The position numbers and the translations under genes are program-made. Positions 29,790-34,089 of a DNA stretch of 34,089 nucleotides are shown piece after piece. A model generated the notes under the pieces. That model did no database searches, was not told where the DNA came from, and saw nothing but the letters and a program-made list of their open reading frames with translations. Position 1 is the first letter of the stretch; every line of letters begins with the position of its first letter. Source of the DNA: a virus. Location of the stretch: positions 1-34,089 of IMG/VR virus record IMGVR_UViG_3300043410_000175; one strand, given 5' to 3'.

Positions 29790-30519
29790 GTGTTACATCT
29801 CCCTGTGTGCTAACGAACTTCACTCTTACATATGGGTGATAGCCGGTTACGACATACCCATCACTCAATGTAGCGTCCAAATACATGTACTCATCATTGA
29901 TGTTATACCAATCAGAGTCAGGTACAGTGCTACCTTGTATCTGTACTATACCGCTAAAGTTAGCATAATAAGGTTGTAGTGTGAGAATAGGGTTTTCTGT
30001 AGTATTGATTGTACTACTGTAATATGTTTCCGTAGAGTTATTTGGGATAGTGTGTTGTGGGATGGTTACCGTGAACGCAGGAATGAATGATGGTAGTACA
30101 CTATCAACGACCTGAATGGTTCCTCTTGCTGTGGCTTCGGAATTCACAAATACAGGATAGTTCATCCCAGAATCACTGACCTCTAAGCTATAACTACACA
30201 ACTGTGGGTCAACATCTTCCAATTCTGCGGCTGTTGTTGTTAGTTCTGTAATTCCAGTTAGGGGTAGTAAAATATTAACGGTTTTTTGTAGTAGGACCTT
30301 TTGTCCATCATAGCTTATTAGACGAAAAGTAATTTCTTTATCAGTGAGGTCCACAGCTTTTTGTTGCTGATTTATAAATTGAAATTGTAATACGTTATCT
30401 ACACCCTTGTTTAGTCTTAAGTTCTTAGCATACACTATCTGGTACCTCCTGGATGAAGTCCCACTGTAATACACAACTACATGGCGCGGTTTGTAATAAT
30501 ATACACTTGTTGAGTACAC
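29773..30519 (-). CDS. BppU-like virion/baseplate protein
   Basis: A 248-aa protein with a GTG start (GTGTACTCA), AGGAG seven bases upstream. Residues about 30-115 (LRLNKGVDNVLQFQFINQQQKAVDLTDKEITFRLISYDGQKVLLQKT, then SYSLEVSDSG) resemble the N-terminal domain of phage baseplate upper proteins (BppU family), an immunoglobulin-like module also used in other virion proteins. The C-terminal half repeats beta segments (NPILTLQPYYANFSGIVQIQGS, GYHPYVRVKFVSTQGDVTQIL). It probably decorates baseplate or head. It is driven by a perfect TATAAATA late promoter next to a start-site hairpin. Confidence 0.75.
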   Translation of the reverse strand: MYSTSVYYYKPRHVVVYYSGTSSRRYQIVYAKNLRLNKGVDNVLQFQFINQQQKAVDLTDKEITFRLISYDGQKVLLQKTVNILLPLTGITELTTTAAELEDVDPQLCSYSLEVSDSGMNYPVFVNSEATARGTIQVVDSVLPSFIPAFTVTIPQHTIPNNSTETYYSSTINTTENPILTLQPYYANFSGIVQIQGSTVPDSDWYNINDEYMYLDATLSDGYVVTGYHPYVRVKFVSTQGDVTQILAR

Positions 30520-30545
30520 AGTAAATCTCCTTTACTATATTTATA
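30520..30545 (-). promoter_or_regulatory. Perfect late promoter with ribosome-site hairpin
   Basis: TATAAATA (30545-30538) exactly matches the T4 late consensus. Downstream, AGTAAA/TTTACT (30531-30536 with 30520-30525) form a 6-bp stem with loop GGAGA, which is the ribosome binding site. A late start near 30532 removes most of the 5' arm and leaves a 13-nt leader. Confidence 0.7.
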
Positions 30546-30569
30546 AAAATATATTGGGTAAACACTTTT

Positions 30570-30578
30570 GATAAATAA
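30570..30578 (+). promoter_or_regulatory. Late promoter element for the 126-aa gene
   Basis: Plus-strand GATAAATAA; predicted start near 30583, 8-nt leader. It is back to back with the perfect minus-strand late element at 30538-30545. Confidence 0.65.
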
Positions 30579-30590
30579 ACCGGTAGCTAT

Positions 30591-30971
30591 ATGATTCATA
30601 ACGATTTTTTCAAAAAACTAACGGAAAATCATCCATTCATTACTGTTTGTTCCTATGCAGGCCAAGACTACGTAGGAATTGTTCAGAATAGGGATGATGT
30701 TGTTACCACTATATATGACTATGGGTCGATAATTACCCCGGATTTACGTGAAAAATTCTTAGAATTAGGTGATATCTGGTGGTGGGAAAGCAATAGACTC
30801 GTACCCATCAATATGTTCTTAAAAGAAGAATGGAACGTATTCAGGCCCTATATACGCACATTCAATAACAAAAGTCTCACAATATTACATGGGCCAATAT
30901 GCAGTATGTTAGAACTGAGCAAACGCAAGAGTAAGCGTAAATCAATTACTCTCGTTAAGAGAATGACTTAA
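30591..30971 (+). CDS. Conserved phage protein of unknown function
   Basis: A 126-aa protein, MIHNDFFKKLTENHPFITVCSYAGQDYVGIVQNRDD, with GDIWWWESNRLVPINMFLKEEW in the middle and a strongly basic end (LSKRKSKRKSITLVKR). I associate this sequence type with conserved unnamed proteins of marine phages. The first half looks like a small beta-barrel. The basic tail suggests nucleic-acid contact. It lies alone on the plus strand between two minus-strand blocks, under a late element, and overlaps the DnaE-like gene tail to tail by 30 bases. Confidence 0.75.
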   Translation: MIHNDFFKKLTENHPFITVCSYAGQDYVGIVQNRDDVVTTIYDYGSIITPDLREKFLELGDIWWWESNRLVPINMFLKEEWNVFRPYIRTFNNKSLTILHGPICSMLELSKRKSKRKSITLVKRMT

Positions 30972-31535
30972 TTCTTCTAACAAATTCATGTGTACTACAA
31001 CCAATTGTGCGTAAGCTACACTATGACTTTTCTTAAAGTGATAACCATCACTACCTTTATCCCATACAGTTTTAGCAACTTCTATCCAGGGAAGTCCAAT
31101 CAAATGTTTCTTTGCCGGACGAATGATAGCTAGAAACATAGCTAGCCTAGGAATACTATTGATTGGTTCGGGCATCTTTTGAATGCTATTGTAATGATTA
31201 CTTAAGTGTATTAACTTTTCTACAAATTGTCTATCGTTAAGTTTATCCCACTTTGGATCACCCATTAAACTTATTAGATGTTCTTCACTTTTTACTTTTT
31301 CATAGACATGTACATTCAAGAAATCTAGTTTTATGTATCCTCGCTTTTCGGCATCCGAATAATCTAAGTTACACATATCATTGATACTGTCATAAGGTAC
31401 ATCGGTAACATAGACCCCGGTCGCATGTTTTCTAATAGGGTTTATCTTACGCATAGCCGCAGGGATATGTTCGATATGTTCTAATATCTTATCTCTATTA
31501 CCAAAGTCAATATCAATGTCTGAATTAAATTTCAC
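30942..31535 (-). CDS. Miniature DnaE-like (Pol III alpha palm) protein
   Basis: About 197 aa, GTG start at 31535 overlapping the epimerase stop (GTGA). In order it carries fragments of bacterial DNA polymerase III alpha: DIDIDFGNRDKILEHI (about 6-21; DnaE has PDFDVDFCMEKRDQVIEHV, with two catalytic Asp), RKHATGVYVTDVPYDS (35-50; DnaE KHAGGVVIAP), GYIKLDFLNV (about 66-75; DnaE VKFDFLG, third catalytic Asp), SIPRLAMFLAIIRPAK (DnaE ...ALYRPG), and FKKSHSVAYA (167-176; DnaE FNKSHSAAYA). So the three acidic residues and several landmarks remain, while the PHP, most of fingers, thumb, beta-binding and OB domains are absent (DnaE is about 1160 aa). Polymerase activity is doubtful but the palm core may bind DNA or nucleotide. 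Function unknown. Confidence 0.82.
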   Translation of the reverse strand: MKFNSDIDIDFGNRDKILEHIEHIPAAMRKINPIRKHATGVYVTDVPYDSINDMCNLDYSDAEKRGYIKLDFLNVHVYEKVKSEEHLISLMGDPKWDKLNDRQFVEKLIHLSNHYNSIQKMPEPINSIPRLAMFLAIIRPAKKHLIGLPWIEVAKTVWDKGSDGYHFKKSHSVAYAQLVVVHMNLLEELSHSLNESN

Positions 31536-32557
31536 TTGAACAACCAACGCTTATTGTGTAATGACCATTCTGTTACTTGCTTGATACGTTCACTAAACTT
31601 AATCTTAGGCTCCCAACCCAAGTCTTTAAGTAACTTACCACTCAAAGCATATCTCAAGTCATGTCCGGGTCTAGCTGAATGAAAGTCAGTCAACTCATAT
31701 AATAACGCTCTATCTTGCACATCCGCAATCATTTTGGCTAACATCAAGTTGTCAGTTTCTTCGGGTCCTACTAAGTTGAATTTAGGAATGACTTTCAGTC
31801 CAGTTGATTCAAAGTAGGTGTAGTCTTTTAGATTGTTAAGAATGAACATCAAACCTTCAGCCACATCCATGGCATGAATATAGTGACGGCTACCAGGAAT
31901 AGTTTTAGTAGGGTCGGCATGTATGCGAATCTTTTCTCCATCACGTACACGCTGAATCACTAATGGTATAAACTTTTCGGGATGTTGACGTTCTCCGAAC
32001 ACATTCATAGTATGTGTGATAACAATAGGTAGTTTATATGTGTTCTCGTAAGCAACACACATTTCTTCACCACCTGCTTTACTAGCACTATAAGGGTTTG
32101 TTGAATTGTATCTGTCATACTCTGCGTACTTGACACCAGCAGGAGCAGGACCAAATACTTCATCTGTGCTAAAGTAAACAAACTTCTCTAAGTCGGGCAA
32201 CTTTCGTGCGTACTCTAACAAATTTACCGTGCCTACAACATTGTCCATGACAAATTCCATAGGATGTTCAATAGAGCGATCCACATGACTACCTGCTGCC
32301 ATATGTAAAATGATGTTTACCTTACCCAATGCAGTAATAATCTGTGGATTGATTTCACTTTTCAAATCATGGTAAACAATATTAACACGTTTACGTTCAT
32401 TAGGTAAGTCTCCCAACACATCAACTAAACGATTTAGATTACCACTGAAGTCTAGTCTGTCTAGTGTTACTATTTCCCAATCAGTCGTTCGCAGAATATG
32501 ACTGATAACGTGATGTGCAATAAAGCCTGCGCCACCTGTAATTAATACTCTTTTCAT
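31532..32557 (-). CDS. NAD-dependent sugar epimerase/dehydratase (dTDP-glucose 4,6-dehydratase-like)
   Basis: A 341-aa short-chain dehydrogenase of the extended type. N-terminal NAD-binding GGAGFIAHH (8-16); LHMAAGSHVDRS (84-95); STDEVFG (130-136) with T131, D132 and E133, the catalytic set of 4,6-dehydratases; Y156-SAS-K160 catalytic pair; RHYIHAMDVAEGL near 224-236. The closest group by eye is RmlB, which makes dTDP-4-keto-6-deoxyglucose, but UDP-sugar enzymes share these motifs. Phages use such enzymes to modify surface sugars or virion glycans. It overlaps the DexA gene by 4 bases (ATGA) and the DnaE-like gene by 4, inside a minus-strand operon. Confidence 0.88.
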   Translation of the reverse strand: MKRVLITGGAGFIAHHVISHILRTTDWEIVTLDRLDFSGNLNRLVDVLGDLPNERKRVNIVYHDLKSEINPQIITALGKVNIILHMAAGSHVDRSIEHPMEFVMDNVVGTVNLLEYARKLPDLEKFVYFSTDEVFGPAPAGVKYAEYDRYNSTNPYSASKAGGEEMCVAYENTYKLPIVITHTMNVFGERQHPEKFIPLVIQRVRDGEKIRIHADPTKTIPGSRHYIHAMDVAEGLMFILNNLKDYTYFESTGLKVIPKFNLVGPEETDNLMLAKMIADVQDRALLYELTDFHSARPGHDLRYALSGKLLKDLGWEPKIKFSERIKQVTEWSLHNKRWLFK

Positions 32558-33111
32558 TTTAATGCTAATCCAGCTTTCATTAATTTTTTATATGCTTCCT
32601 GTACAACAATAGCTTGTCGTTCAGCATCTTCTACCGCCTTGTGACTTGTTGTGTGACCACCTGATTGTAGTTTAACACCTGCAACTTCATACAGTGTTCG
32701 TGTGTCCCGCATTGACCAGAAGGGCCATGGTATGGGGTTTGGTTTGTCGCTTGTCTGTCGCCATGCGTGTTCCATTACGACCAAATCAAATGGTGCACCG
32801 TTACTCCAAACAGCACGACGGTTCCAACAAAACTTGTAAAGGGTCTCCATGCACTCAACAAATGGCACACGTCCCCTGTCTCCCAATGCTTCTTCAAGTG
32901 CTTCAGGGCTCTGCTCAGACCACCATCTAAGTGTGTCATCATTGATACTCCTATTATATATTTCAGTTTGATCCTCTACAGTAGGTCTTAGTTCTAATTT
33001 CTCAGCAACTCCGTTACCTCTAGGATCGAATCGTACAGCACCAATAGTTAAGATAACACAATCAGGTCGTGTATCTAAACTCTCAATGTCAATCATTATA
33101 TCATTTGCCAT
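32554..33111 (-). CDS. dexA: 3'-5' exonuclease, T4 DexA-like (DEDDh)
   Basis: A 185-aa exonuclease. Exo I D8-x-E10 (MIDIES), with LTIGAVRFDP following; RWWSEQSPEA, typical of the T4 DexA/RNase-T-like group; Exo II D109 in NGAPFDLVVME; WSMRDTRTL; Exo III H157-x4-D162 (HKAVEDA). All four acidic residues plus His needed for two-metal catalysis are present. DexA degrades single-stranded DNA 3'-5'. Preceded by the zinc protein gene with TAATATG coupling, and followed by the epimerase with a 4-base overlap. Shorter than T4 DexA (227 aa). Confidence 0.9.
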   Translation of the reverse strand: MANDIMIDIESLDTRPDCVILTIGAVRFDPRGNGVAEKLELRPTVEDQTEIYNRSINDDTLRWWSEQSPEALEEALGDRGRVPFVECMETLYKFCWNRRAVWSNGAPFDLVVMEHAWRQTSDKPNPIPWPFWSMRDTRTLYEVAGVKLQSGGHTTSHKAVEDAERQAIVVQEAYKKLMKAGLALK

Positions 33112-33112
33112 A

Positions 33113-33322
33113 TTATTTGTTCTTTGTCTTTGTGTAAGCAGGTTCTATTCTAGGCATACCACAGTCAGCACAACTACATCTAGCCCATACTCCCCCGAAC
33201 TCGTTTCGTTCTCTAATTTCATAGTTAGTCCAACGATGCCAACCAAATCTACAACGCCAAGACTGGATGGGCTTTACGCCCTTTAACGATCTCCATGCAT
33301 TTTCTTTTTCTAAGTCAAACAT
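33113..33322 (-). CDS. Small zinc-ribbon-like protein
   Basis: About 69 aa from ATG 33322, two bases after the upstream stop (TAACTATG); a TTG further upstream is the alternative. Cys/His layout: C24, H28 (CRFGWHRW), C48-x-C50-x2-C53 (CSCADCGMPR). The FGWHxW...C..CG pattern recalls short phage proteins of the DUF1660 type, function unknown. Highly basic and aromatic otherwise. Coupled on both sides. Confidence 0.68.
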   Translation of the reverse strand: MFDLEKENAWRSLKGVKPIQSWRCRFGWHRWTNYEIRERNEFGGVWARCSCADCGMPRIEPAYTKTKNK

Positions 33323-33324
33323 AG

Positions 33325-33570
33325 TTATTCCCAACGCAACTTAAACATAGTTAAGTCTTCCTCATGTAAGAAAGTGATAGACCCTGACTCAATGTCATTA
33401 GTCCATCTAATCTTACCTTCATCTTCTTTGTATCCATATGGCCCGAATGTTTTAACACTCCACTCAGTAATCTCATCGGCAGTAACATCTATTTGATGTG
33501 GGTTCCAGGTCACTGTATAAAACGTTGAATTTGATCCGGGATAGCAATATTTTTTATGTGTGAGTTCCAT
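33325..33570 (-). CDS. Unknown small protein
   Basis: An 81-aa protein with beta-strand and aromatic-rich segments (KKYCYPGSNSTFYTVTWNPHQ, WSVKTFGPYGYKEDEGKIRWTND, ITFLHEEDLTMFKLRWE). The final motif (F..EED...FKL.W) is of the kind seen in small structural folds where the strand pairs with the N-terminus; no function can be assigned. Its ATG overlaps the preceding stop (TAATG). It resembles the neighbouring 119-aa and edge proteins in composition, so the three might be divergent paralogues. Confidence 0.68.
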   Translation of the reverse strand: MELTHKKYCYPGSNSTFYTVTWNPHQIDVTADEITEWSVKTFGPYGYKEDEGKIRWTNDIESGSITFLHEEDLTMFKLRWE

Positions 33571-33929
33571 TATTTTTTCAGTATATCTACAATATATCGT
33601 TGTTCTAAGTCGTTACCAAAATTCTCAGCTTCTTCACGTGTTTGATAATAGATTGATAGGACTTGATATTCATTCATATCCCTAAATCTGCGGTAGACAT
33701 TCAGACTTAGAACATCCCAATCACAATCAACATTCTCTAAAAAAATTTGATGTGATAAATTATACACACAAGATTTTCCACCTAGTCCAACTGTTTCACT
33801 TTTAAAATGTTTAGTAACTAGTTTCAGGAACTTAGAAAAGTCCCCTACAGTAACATCCATTCCAGTGATATACTTGCCCCAGTCTACTTTATAGTAACCG
33901 TTTCTTGTTTGTGTAATTTCAAATATCAT
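33570..33929 (-). CDS. Unknown small protein
   Basis: About 119 aa from ATG 33929, which overlaps the upstream stop as ATGA; an in-frame GTG at 33938 is the alternative but lies inside the upstream gene. Segments: IFEITQTRNGYYKVDWGKYI, FSKFLKLVTKHF, DWDVLSLNVYRRF, YYQTREEAENFGNDLEQRYIV. The last resembles the common 'F.t.eeA..F' helix that ends small alpha/beta folds. No function can be assigned. Confidence 0.7.
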   Translation of the reverse strand: MIFEITQTRNGYYKVDWGKYITGMDVTVGDFSKFLKLVTKHFKSETVGLGGKSCVYNLSHQIFLENVDCDWDVLSLNVYRRFRDMNEYQVLSIYYQTREEAENFGNDLEQRYIVDILKK

Positions 33930-34089
33930 AATTTCCACATTTCATACGTGAATTTGGCTTTGTCTCCCCAGACTTCAATATATAATACTCCATTAGATAG
34001 CCAGAAGTCCCAGTCACTACCACGATCACCTAAGTTTCTACGACACCATTTGATATATTCTACTTCATTGATTTTACGATGGCGTAAAT
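33926..34089 (-). CDS. Unknown small protein, 5' end outside window
   Basis: The last 53-54 codons of a minus-strand frame run from the right edge to TGA at 33928-33926, reading ...VEYIKWCRRNLGDRG, then SDWDFWLSNGVLYIEVWGD and KAKFTYEMWKL. The stop overlaps the next ATG (ATGA). The ending (E.WGD.AKF.Y.MWKL) resembles that of its neighbour at 33325-33570. Function is unknown. Confidence 0.65.
   Translation of the reverse strand, partial: LRHRKINEVEYIKWCRRNLGDRGSDWDFWLSNGVLYIEVWGDKAKFTYEMWKL

Noticed and set aside
30942-31535. Pseudogene of a DNA polymerase III alpha subunit
   Set aside because: All landmark motifs and catalytic Asp are in one intact frame with tight operon coupling, and there is no flanking debris of the missing domains.

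Overview
The window is an AT-rich, densely packed piece of a tailed-phage genome. Its head, neck, tail and replication genes are those of the T4-like contractile-tailed phages (T4 gp1, gp4, gp13, gp14, gp15, gp16, gp18, gp19, gp41, gp61 and DexA counterparts). Several proteins resemble families I know mainly from uncultured marine T4-like viruses, so an uncultured marine myovirus is the best reading. The host cannot be told from this sequence. I see no integrase, tRNA, rRNA, CRISPR array or insertion sequence, and no gene-free stretch over 300 bases.

Layout. Positions 1-8.2 kb, all on the minus strand: an edge-truncated repeat-rich fibre protein, a large AT-hook/acidic protein, a small membrane protein, a candidate capsid-internal protein, small terminase (gp16), head completion protein (gp4), a virion protein, a tail-tube-like protein and the tail tube gp19. 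8.2-11.8 kb: a very large tail sheath (gp18). 11.9-15.3 kb: a Cys-rich HNH-like gene (plus strand), dNMP kinase, neck protein gp13, MazG-like pyrophosphohydrolase and an unknown early gene. 15.4-19.1 kb, plus strand: gp14, gp15 and a NUDIX hydrolase. 19.1-25.1 kb, minus strand: a pirin-like protein, two virion/fibre proteins, a PD-(D/E)XK nuclease, a scaffold-like acidic protein and small unknowns. 25.2-29.7 kb, minus strand: a KxDG nucleotidyltransferase-like protein, a candidate internal protein, the replicative helicase and the primase. 29.8-34.1 kb: a BppU-like virion protein, a plus-strand unknown, a miniature DnaE-like protein, an NAD-sugar epimerase/dehydratase, a DexA-type exonuclease and small unknowns.

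Regulation is unusually legible. A T4-type late -10 element (consensus about GATAAATAC, twice exactly TATAAATA) stands before at least fifteen genes on both strands. Placed as in T4, most would give 5' leaders of only 8-21 nt. One perfect sigma70-type promoter (TTGACA, 17-base spacer, TATAAT) drives the unknown gene plus MazG. At several genes (gp13, gp16, the 351-aa fibre protein, the scaffold-like protein, the 237-aa protein, the BppU-like protein) the late element is nested in or beside the 5' arm of a hairpin whose 3' arm or loop holds the ribosome binding site or start codon. The predicted late transcript would start inside the hairpin and lose its 5' arm. Read-through transcripts would fold and hide the start. 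This is the arrangement known from T4 gene e (lysozyme) and soc, here used repeatedly.

Other highlights: a roughly 197-aa DnaE-like protein that keeps the three catalytic aspartates of bacterial Pol III alpha but little else; a ligase-superfamily-like KWDG protein among virion genes; and several proteins whose N-termini resemble the T4 capsid-targeting sequence cut by the prohead protease.
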